A DNA stretch of 64,000 nucleotides from Hominimerdicola alba 8. GTDB taxonomy: Bacteria; Bacillota; Clostridia; Oscillospirales; Ruminococcaceae. The position numbers were made by a program, and so were the translations under genes. The notes under the pieces were generated by a model that saw only the letters and a program-made list of their open reading frames with translations, ran no database searches and was not told where the DNA came from. Position 1 is the first letter of the stretch; each line of letters starts with the position of its first letter. The stretch lies in assembly GCF_000178155.2 (NCBI RefSeq), contig NZ_ADKM02000040.1:45106-109105 (forward strand), written 5' to 3'. Shown piece after piece: positions 26,304-35,272 of this stretch.

Positions 26304-27884
26304 CTATTTTTCGGGTCTTCTTGCAACTGCATGCAGTCGGAAAAAGCCGCGCTTTTCAAATTTTTCCAGCTTAAGACCTGCATTATCGCAGAGGTTCTTC
26401 ACCTCTTCCCTGCCGTATACATGCACATCGCCGTGACCTGTGCGGTTTATGACAGGCATCTCGATGTTGTTCATGAACCATCTCACGCCGTCACTCTCGG
26501 CGGTCATATCGCGCAGTATCAGTCTTCCGTTAGGACGCAGAACGCGGTAGACGCTGTTGAAGAAATCCTGCACGTTGGGGTAGTGGTGAAAACTCTGACA
26601 GCAGATGACCACATCGAATGACTCCTCAGCAAACGGGAGATTTTCGCAGTCGCCCACCACCAGTTCAACGCCCGCCATGTTTTTGGACTTTGCAACTTCT
26701 ATCATTTTCGGCGTCAGGTCGATGCCCGTGTAGTGCTTTTCGGGGTATTTTTCATGCAGCAGGGTAAGCATGGGCGCAGTGCCGCAGCCGCAGTCCAGCA
26801 GGTCGGTGAAAGGTTCTTTTTCAAGTTCTGCCAGCACATCGGGATAATCTTTCTTGCACATTTTGTAAACGCCCGCCTTGTCAGTTTCATAGACCTCAGC
26901 GGCTTTGGTGAACTCGCTGAGGGTAAGCTGTTTGTAGGCACTGTCGGTGATGCGCTCTTTCTTCACCGCGAACCTGAACATGTCAGCGCCCAGAATTTTC
27001 ACGCCTGTGCTGTCAGCAGTCTGTTCAAGGACTTCTATCTCATGCTCCGAAAGTGTGACATCTGCCGCAGTGTCAAGGTCTGTGACCTGATATGGCTTGC
27101 GGCAGCCGCATATCGGTACGATGCCTTTTGAAGTGCAGAAAGCCATAGCCACCTGTGCGGGCGTGATATTATGCCGCCTGCCGATGATGTACATTTTCTT
27201 GTAGAGCGGCAGAAGTTTGCTCTGGCGGCGCAGATAAAACAGTTTCATCGCAGACATTTTGCCGCCCTTTTTCGGCGGCACCAGCAGACCCTCTTCAAGC
27301 ACAGCCCACGCCCAGAACTGCACACCGTTAGCCTTGCACCAGTCCACAAGACCGTTCTGTTCCCACTCGCGGGCAATGATGCTGTAATGGTTCTGCACAC
27401 CGAAAAGCGGCACGCCCGCCTTATCGAGCAGTGCTTTGGCGCGTTTGCACTCTTCAAGGGTGAAATTTGATATGCCGATGTTCCTGACCTTGCCCTCTTT
27501 GTAAAGTGCTGTCATCTCAGCAAGGTTCTGCTCGATGCAGTTTGGCAGATGAAGCCAGTAGATGTCAACATAGTCACGCCCGAAGTCTTTGAGGTCTTTC
27601 TCGAAAGAACGCCTTACCTGCCCTGCTGTATACTTCGTACCCGGTGTGTATTTTGAGGATATCATAGCATCTTTCGGGCAAAGTTCACCTATAAGGCGCT
27701 GACCCTCGCCCAGACCGTAATCCTGCGCTGTATCGAAAATTACCAGTCTGCGCGACATTGCTTCTTCCACCGTCTGTCTGAGAGTTTCCTTGCTGACACT
27801 GCTTCCCCTCAGCACTTTGCCGTATGTTTTGCTCCCCCATGAGTTTGTACCGACTATCGCTCTGTAAATATTTTTTTCGCACAT
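26304..27884 (-). CDS. Aldo-keto reductase fused to a SAM-dependent methyltransferase
   Basis: A single 526-residue frame. Residues ~1-300 form an aldo-keto reductase with tetrad residues in FDTAQDYGLG (Asp, Tyr), SSKYTP (Lys) and YWLHLP (His), and GISNF. Residues ~360-526 form a class I methyltransferase: LLDCGCGTAPML (motif I), GIDLTPKMIE (motif II), VVICCQSFHHYP and RPNGRLILRDM. The reading frame is continuous with no sign of a sequencing join. The combination is unusual and the substrate unknown. GGGGGA precedes the ATG. Its promoter carries the GGTTAGTT-type motif shared with the next two units. Confidence 0.88.
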   Translation of the reverse strand: MCEKNIYRAIVGTNSWGSKTYGKVLRGSSVSKETLRQTVEEAMSRRLVIFDTAQDYGLGEGQRLIGELCPKDAMISSKYTPGTKYTAGQVRRSFEKDLKDFGRDYVDIYWLHLPNCIEQNLAEMTALYKEGKVRNIGISNFTLEECKRAKALLDKAGVPLFGVQNHYSIIAREWEQNGLVDWCKANGVQFWAWAVLEEGLLVPPKKGGKMSAMKLFYLRRQSKLLPLYKKMYIIGRRHNITPAQVAMAFCTSKGIVPICGCRKPYQVTDLDTAADVTLSEHEIEVLEQTADSTGVKILGADMFRFAVKKERITDSAYKQLTLSEFTKAAEVYETDKAGVYKMCKKDYPDVLAELEKEPFTDLLDCGCGTAPMLTLLHEKYPEKHYTGIDLTPKMIEVAKSKNMAGVELVVGDCENLPFAEESFDVVICCQSFHHYPNVQDFFNSVYRVLRPNGRLILRDMTAESDGVRWFMNNIEMPVINRTGHGDVHVYGREEVKNLCDNAGLKLEKFEKRGFFRLHAVARRPEK

Positions 27885-27924
27885 TTTAAGTGTTCCCCCG
27901 TTTCCTGTTCTGTATGGTCTTCAA

Positions 27925-27940
27925 TTAGCTGAAACTAACC
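27925..27940. promoter_or_regulatory. DtxR-like operator (site a)
   Basis: TTAGCTGAAACTAACC, eight bases downstream of the -10 of the reductase/methyltransferase promoter. It shares AACTAACC with sites at 29802-29812 and 30021-30035. Confidence 0.5.
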
Positions 27941-27948
27941 ATATATCG

Positions 27949-27977
27949 ATTATATCACAACCGCACCAAAAGGTCAA
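27949..27977 (-). promoter_or_regulatory. Promoter of the reductase/methyltransferase fusion gene
   Basis: Minus strand TTGACC, 17-bp spacer, TATAAT, about 65 bases upstream of the ATG. Confidence 0.85.
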
Positions 27978-28007
27978 TACGCACAGCCAAAAAAGATGCA
28001 CAGGCAT

Positions 28008-28110
28008 TATAGCAATCTGCCTTAAAATTCAGACAAGATCCAGTCACAAAACCCATAGATCCCAGCTTTTGCGACCGGATCTTGTGAATTTAAAAAGTTG
28101 GATCGCTATA
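28008..28110 (+). repeat. 103-bp MITE-like element, copy B
   Basis: TATAGC...GCTATA ends and the same internal palindrome as copy A, with which it shares the following 66 bases too (28008-28176). Confidence 0.9.
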
Positions 28111-28112
28111 AT

Positions 28113-28148
28113 AGACCCCCGCAGGCTTTATCAGCCCGACGGGGGTCT
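28113..28148. terminator. Terminator hairpin attached to MITE copy B
   Basis: AGACCCCCG / CGGGGGTCT, same as at 19851, located 37 bases past the stop of the FMN-binding gene and so probably ending it. Confidence 0.75.
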
Positions 28149-28184
28149 TTGCATGTGTTTTCAGATGTATCGGCAGGTCAGCAG

Positions 28185-29666
28185 TTACTTTCTTGCCTGG
28201 TCAAGGCACTTCTTTACGCCTTTCATTATGGCGTTAGAACTGAAAGTCGCACCCGAAACTGCGTCAACATCACAGCTTTGATAGTAGAGTATATCCCCCG
28301 CGATTATCTCGTATGCCGAATCGAAATACTCTGTTTCCTCTTCATCGGTGTAGGCATATATCTCGGTGATGATATCATTCTCGATAGTAACTGTAACGTG
28401 TATGTAGCCGTCATAGCCAAAAGCCGAATCTTCATAAGTGCCGTTGTTGTAGATATACTCAGGCTCAGGCGGGGCTGTTTCGGGGGGCTGTGTTTCGGGG
28501 GGAGCCGTTTCGGGCGGCTGAGTTTCAGCGGGGGCTTCGACCTCCTGCTGAGGTTCTTCAGACTGCACCTGCTCTTCCTCCTGCACAACTGTTTCTTCGG
28601 TCTGTTCTTCCTGCTCCTGAACCTGCGAACTTTCATCGCCCGAAGAACTGTCTTTTGAACTGCTGTCGCTCTTGCTTGATGATGAACTGTCTTTTTTGGA
28701 AGAACTGCTCTCCGATGCGCTTTCGTTTTCGGAACTGCTGTTCCCGCTCACCGAAGAACTGCTTTCTGCCGATGAACTGCTGTCATCGCCTGCGCTGAGC
28801 CTTACACGCGCCCTGTCATCGTCAGCGGTGGTGGTCACATCACGGTCACGCCTTACAGCTGCTTTCCTTGCAGAAGCATCGCGCGTCCTCACCCTGTTCT
28901 GTGGTTTGCCGTAACTGCAAAAAGCAACTATGCCCGTCAGCAGGACTGCGCAGGCAGTGCTTGCGATGTTCAGCCAAGCTCTGCTTTCGGGGGACTTTTT
29001 CTTCACATACCACTTTCTTACCCTAAGTATCAGGTAAGCCCCGAATACCGCTGTGTATACCACACAACTCAGGAAATAACCTTCCATGCCTGCCCGCGCT
29101 TTGGGTATGAACAGCATGATTATATGCAGATATATCAGTGCATAGAAAACATACGCCGCCCGCTGTATGTTCTTCCATTTTTTCGCGTTCATCTTTTTGC
29201 GTATCTTCTTGAAAGATATGACCGTCAGCGGTACCATTATGAGCACCAGTGCCGCACACACCGCAAAAGACAGCAAAAAATCTGTCGTCTTGCTGATATT
29301 TGAGTCGGTCATCCGCTTTATGTACGAAAGCCCATAGACCGATATGTGTGACAGTGTGACTGTCGCCGCAAATATCGAAAGTTCGCCCCTTATGGGCATC
29401 AGCCGTTTTATCGCCTTACTGCCGTCGGGCAGTACGCGCATGCCCATAACGACCACCCACAGTGCGCCCGCCAGCGCACCTCTTGAAAACAGCCCGATGA
29501 CATACTTGCGCAGTATGACATTTTCCACAGGCTGTTGTGCCAGCACCACCATCAGTGCCGATACCAGTGCAGCGCCCACATAGAACGCCGCTGGCACTTT
29601 CTTCAAAGCACCCGCACACAGCACCGAAAACAGCACCGCGACAGCAAACGCTATCAGGAATAACAT
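28185..29666 (-). CDS. Ferric-reductase-like membrane protein with FMN-binding domain
   Basis: A 493-residue protein. Five to seven membrane segments in residues 1-245, with His residues placed as in YedZ/ferric-reductase-like haem proteins (TLSHISVYG; LIYLHIIML). A ~140-residue low-complexity Ser/Glu/Pro linker follows, containing an ETAPPETQPP repeat. The C-terminal ~90 residues are an FMN_bind domain with VDAVSGATFSSNAI, the site of covalent FMN attachment in NqrC/RnfG. Likely role: moving electrons across the membrane to an external acceptor. GAGGT before the ATG at 29666 decides the start. It is divergent from the NPTTG surface-protein gene. Confidence 0.82.
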   Translation of the reverse strand: MLFLIAFAVAVLFSVLCAGALKKVPAAFYVGAALVSALMVVLAQQPVENVILRKYVIGLFSRGALAGALWVVVMGMRVLPDGSKAIKRLMPIRGELSIFAATVTLSHISVYGLSYIKRMTDSNISKTTDFLLSFAVCAALVLIMVPLTVISFKKIRKKMNAKKWKNIQRAAYVFYALIYLHIIMLFIPKARAGMEGYFLSCVVYTAVFGAYLILRVRKWYVKKKSPESRAWLNIASTACAVLLTGIVAFCSYGKPQNRVRTRDASARKAAVRRDRDVTTTADDDRARVRLSAGDDSSSSAESSSSVSGNSSSENESASESSSSKKDSSSSSKSDSSSKDSSSGDESSQVQEQEEQTEETVVQEEEQVQSEEPQQEVEAPAETQPPETAPPETQPPETAPPEPEYIYNNGTYEDSAFGYDGYIHVTVTIENDIITEIYAYTDEEETEYFDSAYEIIAGDILYYQSCDVDAVSGATFSSNAIMKGVKKCLDQARK

Positions 29667-29702
29667 ATTCTCTACCTCACTATCCGTCTTTGATGTTATA
29701 TT

Positions 29703-29805
29703 TATAGCAATCCAACTATTTAAATTCACAAAATCCAGTCGCAAAAGCTCTGATCTATGGATTTTGTGACTGGATTTTGTCTGAATTTTAAGGCGGATTG
29801 CTATA
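29703..29805 (-). repeat. 103-bp MITE-like element, copy C (reversed)
   Basis: Same element on the opposite strand. It lies between a consensus promoter (29821-29849) and the ATG at 29666, so it is transcribed as 5' leader of the reductase-like gene. Confidence 0.9.
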
Positions 29806-29849
29806 ACTAACCATTGAACTATTATACTTTAATGCAAAAAATTTGTCAA
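29802..29849 (-). promoter_or_regulatory. Promoter and half operator (site b) of the reductase-like gene
   Basis: Minus strand TTGACA (29844-29849), 17-bp spacer, TATAAT (29821-29826), then eight bases to GGTTAGTTATA at 29802-29812, where the MITE begins. The GGTTAGTT half matches sites a and c; the other half may have been displaced by the insertion. Confidence 0.7.
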
Positions 29850-29975
29850 TCATAGATTATATTATTTTACGAAAAGTTTAAATTCGCCATGTTAGCTATA
29901 GTTAACTTAGCGGGCATTCGTCAATATTACAAATTAGATGCCACTAACGCCAATTAAGTTCGTAAAAAACAACGT

Positions 29976-30004
29976 TTGACTATTTCATAGTAATATGATA
30001 TACT
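29976..30004 (+). promoter_or_regulatory. Promoter of the NPTTG surface-protein gene
   Basis: TTGACT, 17-bp spacer, TATACT. A hairpin AACACCG / CGGTGTT (30051-30079) lies in the leader. Confidence 0.8.
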
Positions 30005-30020
30005 ATACGATGCAGTCAGT

Positions 30021-30035
30021 TTAGACTAACTAACC
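30021..30035. promoter_or_regulatory. DtxR-like operator (site c)
   Basis: TTAGACTAACTAACC, 16 bases downstream of the -10. The core TTAGACTAA is palindromic and resembles DtxR/IdeR-type iron boxes. Confidence 0.5.
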
Positions 30036-30115
30036 AAGAGAGAAGTAAATAAACACCGTCACAACGGTCGCGGTGTTTGAGTATGGATCAATATTATACC
30101 GAAAGGAGTATTTCT

Positions 30116-31594
30116 ATGAAATACAAAAAGTTAATGGCATCAGTTACAGCACTGGGCATAGTTTCGGGCATGTTCTCTGTATCGGCTTCTGCGGCGGCAA
30201 GTGACGATTTCAGCGGCTATGTTCTTATGAATATCCCCTACAGCCAGTTCTATTCGGCTGAAAATTCCGAGATAGGTGATGTTGACGCTATAACATCTGC
30301 CACCAACAAAACAGGCAATTATGGCAAGACAGGCGGCGCTTATCATTCGGGCGTTACCGCAGGCACAGCTGAGGACGGCAGTGTTGCGGCAGTCGGCAAG
30401 GACAACGGTTCTAAGGTACAGGGCGTTATCTGGGCAGTCAAGGTAGACAGCATTGACGCTGTAAAGGCACTGGGCGGCAGCGAGATAACCGATGAGTCTT
30501 CTGTAACTGTGGCTACTATGGGTCACGGCTCGACAAATTCCACCGTACTCAACGGCTATCAGGCACTTTCCGAAGCACCTGCATATTCCTACTATGTACT
30601 GGACAGCGCACCTGCAAACTATCTTGAACTTGACGGCAGCAGCTTCAAGGCGGGCAGCGATTCCGCAAGCAGCAAGAGCATTGATGTGAGCGCTTCCTAC
30701 GGCACTCACTGGGGCGATGTTCAGCTTGAGATAGGCGAAGCTGAGGAAGCATCTGACAAGATAATCAACGCTATGGTGATAACTGCTGAGGACGGCACCA
30801 CTAAGGGTCTTTATCACCTTGACCAGATATGGTCTTTCAACCAGATAGCATGGAACATAGATGCTACAGAAGGTCTTGACGGCAAGAAGATAACAGGTAT
30901 TCGCTACTACTGCTCGGTAAAGGACGCAGATGTTGCTGACACTTCGGTACCTGCATACGAGAACTATGTTTACGACTACAACGTTGATGTTGATGTTTCA
31001 GAGGTCTACACAGGCGAAGTTACAGGCAAGTTCAGAAATGAAAAGGGTCTTGACATAAACGGTCTGCCCGCAGATGCACAGAATGTAAAGGCAAGGGTAT
31101 ACTTCACCACAGGCGGCAGAAATGCTGAGTACAGCTACATCACTCCCGTTACCGTGAACAACAGGGACGGTTTCGATATGGAATATGTTGATGTCAACGG
31201 CACAAGGGTATCCATCGAAAAGGGCAGTGTGACCGACAGCACAGGCGCAGTTACCAACTTTGGTGAACTGACAGACGGCACTGAGTACACAGTTGATTTC
31301 ACATGCGATAACTACTACATCAGGAGCATAAAGGTAGTATACAACGCATCTGAAAACGTAGAAGACAGCGAATCCGAAAGCTCTGTTGCTGACAGTTCTG
31401 CTTCATCGGCAGCATCAAGCAGCACATCTTCCAAGACCTCTTCGGCTGCAAGCTCATCTTCTTCAAAGGCTTCATCTCAGGCAGCAACAAAGTCCACCTC
31501 CAACCCGACCACAGGTTCGGCAGCAGGCGGTATCATGGGTGCAGCAGCAATTCTCGGCGGTGCAGTACTGGCATCCAGAAGAAAGAAGAACTAA
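30116..31594 (+). CDS. Sortase-anchored surface protein, Tp47-like domains, NPTTG signal
   Basis: A 492-residue exported protein. The signal peptide is about residues 1-28 (LMASVTALGIVSGMFSVSASA). The body resembles Tp47-type domains: FSGYVLMNIPY, DVDAITSATNKTG, SYGTHWGDVQLEI and, at the end, DGTEYTVDF. A Ser-rich spacer (about 415-460) leads to NPTTG, a hydrophobic segment and RRKKN, a complete cell-wall sorting signal of the NPxTG type expected for class B sortases. AAAGGAG lies before the ATG at 30116. The shared promoter motif with the reductase-like gene suggests iron- or metal-linked expression. Tp47 similarity is from recall of the pattern, not a search. Confidence 0.78.
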   Translation: MKYKKLMASVTALGIVSGMFSVSASAAASDDFSGYVLMNIPYSQFYSAENSEIGDVDAITSATNKTGNYGKTGGAYHSGVTAGTAEDGSVAAVGKDNGSKVQGVIWAVKVDSIDAVKALGGSEITDESSVTVATMGHGSTNSTVLNGYQALSEAPAYSYYVLDSAPANYLELDGSSFKAGSDSASSKSIDVSASYGTHWGDVQLEIGEAEEASDKIINAMVITAEDGTTKGLYHLDQIWSFNQIAWNIDATEGLDGKKITGIRYYCSVKDADVADTSVPAYENYVYDYNVDVDVSEVYTGEVTGKFRNEKGLDINGLPADAQNVKARVYFTTGGRNAEYSYITPVTVNNRDGFDMEYVDVNGTRVSIEKGSVTDSTGAVTNFGELTDGTEYTVDFTCDNYYIRSIKVVYNASENVEDSESESSVADSSASSAASSSTSSKTSSAASSSSSKASSQAATKSTSNPTTGSAAGGIMGAAAILGGAVLASRRKKN

Positions 31595-31634
31595 TGTTAT
31601 TCGAGCATTATGCCCGCCTCTCAAAATTATAGTA

Positions 31635-31668
31635 AACGGCACTGTCCCGATGGGGCGGTGCCGTTTTT
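31635..31668 (+). terminator. Intrinsic terminator after the surface protein
   Basis: Fourteen-bp stem (AACGGCACTGTCCC with GGGGCGGTGCCGTT, wobble pairs) with a GAT loop and five T residues. Confidence 0.92.
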
Positions 31669-31784
31669 ATATGGCAATGATATTACATGACAAAATGCAG
31701 GGCAGACAGATGAGTTTGGGCGATATGCACGAAAATATCTGCTTGATTTCGTATGCTTTTTTTGGCTGAATGGCTTTCAGACTG

Positions 31785-32037
31785 TTGAAAATGCTGTGAA
31801 AAATATGTTATAATGTTATTAACGCAAACCATCATCAAGGAGCGTTCGCTGATGCGGGATATACTTTTCGTGTGAGATATGATAAACGAAAAAGGATATC
31901 GGCAGGCATTCAGGTCATGTGCGGCAAGACTATGTGTGTCGGTGACAAGACGGTAACGAACCGCTGTTTTACGGTATCAGCAGTAATACCTCGAACTGCA
32001 CCGCGATGACCGACTGCGCTTTTGGGTGCGGTCGGTC
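31785..32037 (+). ncRNA. Putative ~220-nt orphan transcript
   Basis: TTGAAA, 18-bp spacer, TATAAT (31785-31814) and a 12-bp hairpin GACCGACTGCGC / GTGCGGTCGGTC (32008-32037) with a TGTTT tail bracket a stretch whose longest frames are 7 and 25 codons. It may encode a small RNA or a very short peptide (AAGGAG precedes an ATG at 31851). No known RNA family was recognised. Confidence 0.35.
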
Positions 32038-32097
32038 TGTTTGCATGGCTTGTCACACGGGACGATCATATTTCATGAAAAAGCAGTTCGCACAGGG

Positions 32098-32127
32098 TTG
32101 ATTGTCAGGTATTATATATGGTATAAT
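32098..32127 (+). promoter_or_regulatory. Promoter of the small-protein/cheA unit
   Basis: TTGATT, 18-bp spacer, TATAAT, 27 bases before the ATG at 32155. Confidence 0.7.
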
Positions 32128-32154
32128 GTTTCTATAGCTGAACGGAGTGATGAT

Positions 32155-32448
32155 ATGGCAGAAGTTAAAGTCACCATTACCGAGATCACCGATACAGGCG
32201 GCTACCCTCGCTTTGCATCGGCAGAGTTTACCGACAGATACGGCGAAAAGCATGTTTTCTCCGATAAACTGCCGATATTTGCACGCGATGACACTGATAT
32301 GACAGTTCCGCGAGAGGGTGTCATAAGGTGCGCGGTGGTCGGTGAAAGGGACGGCTTCTGTGTGATAGACACCGAATTTCCCGATGATGTTGAGGACAGC
32401 GAGGGCAGATACAGGTTCGAGGTTGATGAAAGGCTTGTTGTGAGGTAA
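32155..32448 (+). CDS. Small acidic protein of unknown function
   Basis: 97 residues, no signal or membrane segment. Predicted mostly beta (VKVTITEITD, ASAEFTDRYGEKHVFSDK). CGGAGTG precedes the ATG. Four genes follow without a clear break: this one, the 130-residue protein, cheA and cheW. I do not recognise the family; the pattern suggests a small OB-like or beta-barrel fold. Confidence 0.7.
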   Translation: MAEVKVTITEITDTGGYPRFASAEFTDRYGEKHVFSDKLPIFARDDTDMTVPREGVIRCAVVGERDGFCVIDTEFPDDVEDSEGRYRFEVDERLVVR

Positions 32449-32451
32449 GAT

Positions 32452-32844
32452 ATGGAAGAGATAAATGTAAGACTGAAAAGGCTTGCTGATAATGTATATA
32501 CAGATGCGGTCATCGAAGAGGACTATGCAGACGGGGTAACGGTACTGCGCATAGATATTGGCGGCAAAACGCTGACAGGCGAAGACGATGACTATTTCAC
32601 AGCTTTCGGCAAGCTGAGGGACAGTCTGCTAGAAAAGGGCTTCGGGCTGTGCTGTGCGGGCGCGATGCTTAACGCGGGGCAGTCGGGCATGATGGCAGGC
32701 AGTGATATGGTATACCTTGTGAGGAAGGGCGAAAAGCCCACGCTTTCTGACAGAGTGTGGATATTTGAGGAAAAAGAGCCCGACAGCTTCCCCGACAGCG
32801 AAGCGCAGAGAAAATTCTTTGAGGAATGGTTAAATTCTATCTGA
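32452..32844 (+). CDS. Conserved-looking protein of unknown function
   Basis: 130 residues, three bases after the previous stop. Features a GFGLCCAGAMLNAGQSGMM stretch and a C-terminal EEKEPDSFPDSEAQRKFFEEW. No signal peptide. It resembles small DUF proteins found with immunity or toxin-like families, but no firm identification is possible. It lies 22 bases before cheA. Confidence 0.7.
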   Translation: MEEINVRLKRLADNVYTDAVIEEDYADGVTVLRIDIGGKTLTGEDDDYFTAFGKLRDSLLEKGFGLCCAGAMLNAGQSGMMAGSDMVYLVRKGEKPTLSDRVWIFEEKEPDSFPDSEAQRKFFEEWLNSI

Positions 32845-32866
32845 ACAGATACAGGCGGTGAGAAAT

Positions 32867-35272
32867 ATGCCAAAATTTGACGAGAGCATGGAGGGCATGC
32901 TCGATACATTTTTGTTTGAAACAGGCGAACTGCTGGAAAATCTCGATGAGATACTTATGCGCGCTGAACAGGCGGAAGATATATCACTTATCGAAGAGAG
33001 CGACATAGCCGAGATATTCCGAACGATGCACACTATAAAGGGTTCGGCGGCTATGATGGGCTTGCAGAACATGTCTGCACTTGCCCATGCGATGGAGGAT
33101 ATGTTCTACATAATCCGTGAGAAAACTTACGTGCAGACCGACAAATCAGCACTTTTTGACCTGCTTTACAAGAGCAGCGATGCGCTGAAAGGCGAACTTG
33201 AAGACCTCACCGATGAGGACAAACCGCTGACGGATTTTTCGGGGCTGATAAACGATATACATGTGCTGGCGGCATATTTCAAGGGCGAAGCTGAAAAGTC
33301 GGGTCAGGAGGATAATGCTCTGCCTGCGGATATTTTTGATGAAAACGAACCGCCCGATATGCTGACCTACAGGCTGACATATTCTGACAGCTGTGAGATG
33401 CCCTCTGCAAGGGCGATAGTGCTTTTCAGAAAGCTGGGGGCTGTGGCAGAAGTCTGCCGCACCATACCGCCCGACATGGACGATGACGGTGCAGACGGAA
33501 AAATAAAGGCGGCAGGTCTTTTCATCAAGCTGGTGACCGATGACAGGGCGGCAGTGGAAAGGGTGCTGGCAGCGGGCATGAATGTGGAGAACTTCGAGCT
33601 GTTCACCCCCGAAATGCTGAAAGCTCAGACTTCTGCCGCACCTGCAAAGCAGGAATTGGTGATACCCGACGGAGTCTTTCTGCCCGATGACCCCGACAGT
33701 CTGCTGACATATCGGGTGATGTACAGCGAAAGCTGTGCTATGCCGTCGGCAAGGGCTATGGTACTGCTGAGAAAGCTGGGCGCGTTTGCGGAGGTCTGCC
33801 GAACTGTACCCGCAGACTTAGATGCTGACAGCGCCGATGACGAGATAGCGAAGAACGGTCTGTACATAAAGCTGATAACAGATGATACAAACGCGGTGGA
33901 AAGACTGCTGGACAGCGGCATAAATGTGGAGAGCGCGCTGCCTGTGAAAAAGCCTGCCGTTCCGCAAAAGCCTGCTGAACCTGCGCCGCAGGAAGAAAAA
34001 CAGGAGGTCGGTCAGGCAGAAAAAAAGCCCGCAGAGCCGAAAAAAACTGCGGCGAAAGCACCTAAAAAGGAGCAGAGTCTGCTGACCGTCAAGCTGGAAA
34101 AGCTGGACAGACTGCTTGATCTGGTTTCGGAGATAGTAATTACCGAAAGCGCAGTGACATCTTCACCCGACCTGCGCGGGCTGGAAACGCGGCTGGACAG
34201 GTTCAACAAGTCCTCGCGTGAACTGAAAAAGCTGACCGATGAATTGCAGGACGTTGTGATGAGTCTGCGAATGGTGCCTGTTTCAACAGCTTTCCAGAAG
34301 ATGAACCGCGTGGTGCGTGACATGAACAACACGCTGAAAAAGAACGCCACGCTGGTATTTCGCGGTGAGGACACGGAAGTTGACAAGTCTATAGTTGACA
34401 TGCTGGGCGACCCGCTGATGCACATTGTCAGGAATGCGGTGGATCACGGCATAGAAACGCCCGAAGAGCGCCTTGCGGCAGGCAAGACAAATCCGCCGAC
34501 CGTTACGCTGAGTGCGGGGTACGAGTCGAACGAAGTGGTAATATCCTGCAAGGACAACGGTGCGGGAATGGACGCGGCGAAAATACTGGCAAAAGCCAAA
34601 AAGAACGGTATGCTGACAAAGCCCGAAAGCGAGTACACCGAAAAGGAGATATTCAATTTCGTGGTGGCGGCGGGATTTTCCACCAACGAACAGGTCACTC
34701 AGTACAGCGGCAGAGGTGTCGGCATGGACGTTGTCAAGCAGAACATCGAAAAAGTGGGCGGCAAGCTGATAGTAAACTCGGTGCTTGGCAAGGGCAGCAG
34801 TTTCACCATAAGGATACCGCTTTCGCTTTCGATACTCGATGTGCTGAGTGTCGAGGTAGGGGCATCAAGCATCTCGATACCTGCATCTTCCATCAGGGAA
34901 GCCTTTTCCTGCAAGGCAGAAAGCCTTATAACCGACCCTGACGGCAACGAATTCGTGTATCTCAGGGACAGGTGTTTCCCGCTGATAAGGCTGGGTGAGA
35001 AACTACAGATAGACACCGACATCACCGAACCCGCAGACGGCATCTGCATGTACTGCCGCGAGGGTCAGTATGAAGCCGTTTTGCTGGCAGACAGGATAGT
35101 GTGCGACCAGCAGGTGGTAGTCAAGCCTTTTTCGCCGCTGCTGGACGGTCTGCACCTTAAAGAAGCGGGACTTGCAGGCTGTTCGATACTGGGCGACGGC
35201 AGTATGACCATAATACTTGACATGCTCTCGCTTCTGGGCGGCGAGCTTGGAGAGGAGGCGCAAAATGGCTGA
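32867..35272 (+). CDS. cheA: Chemotaxis-type histidine kinase CheA
   Basis: An 801-residue CheA. HPt domain at about 1-115 with phosphorylatable H55 in TMHTIKGSA. Two homologous ~110-residue segments follow (about 165-245 and 275-355), each opening with LTYR(L/V).YS.SC.MPSARA, standing where the P2 domain normally is. After an Ala/Pro/Lys linker come the dimerisation helices, the ATPase domain (HIVRNAVDHGIETPEERLAAGK; GRGVGMDVVKQNIEKVGG) and a C-terminal CheW-like domain. The ATG at 32867 follows GGCGGTGAG. No receptor, cheY or flagellar gene is nearby. Confidence 0.92.
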   Translation: MPKFDESMEGMLDTFLFETGELLENLDEILMRAEQAEDISLIEESDIAEIFRTMHTIKGSAAMMGLQNMSALAHAMEDMFYIIREKTYVQTDKSALFDLLYKSSDALKGELEDLTDEDKPLTDFSGLINDIHVLAAYFKGEAEKSGQEDNALPADIFDENEPPDMLTYRLTYSDSCEMPSARAIVLFRKLGAVAEVCRTIPPDMDDDGADGKIKAAGLFIKLVTDDRAAVERVLAAGMNVENFELFTPEMLKAQTSAAPAKQELVIPDGVFLPDDPDSLLTYRVMYSESCAMPSARAMVLLRKLGAFAEVCRTVPADLDADSADDEIAKNGLYIKLITDDTNAVERLLDSGINVESALPVKKPAVPQKPAEPAPQEEKQEVGQAEKKPAEPKKTAAKAPKKEQSLLTVKLEKLDRLLDLVSEIVITESAVTSSPDLRGLETRLDRFNKSSRELKKLTDELQDVVMSLRMVPVSTAFQKMNRVVRDMNNTLKKNATLVFRGEDTEVDKSIVDMLGDPLMHIVRNAVDHGIETPEERLAAGKTNPPTVTLSAGYESNEVVISCKDNGAGMDAAKILAKAKKNGMLTKPESEYTEKEIFNFVVAAGFSTNEQVTQYSGRGVGMDVVKQNIEKVGGKLIVNSVLGKGSSFTIRIPLSLSILDVLSVEVGASSISIPASSIREAFSCKAESLITDPDGNEFVYLRDRCFPLIRLGEKLQIDTDITEPADGICMYCREGQYEAVLLADRIVCDQQVVVKPFSPLLDGLHLKEAGLAGCSILGDGSMTIILDMLSLLGGELGEEAQNG

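Noticed and set aside
32040..32154. Known riboswitch or SRP/6S-type RNA before the small protein gene
   Set aside because: No conserved core of any RNA family could be matched by eye.
34081..34860. CheA reading as a sporulation-type kinase
   Set aside because: HPt, dimerisation, ATPase and CheW-like domains in order, plus an adjacent cheW, identify CheA.
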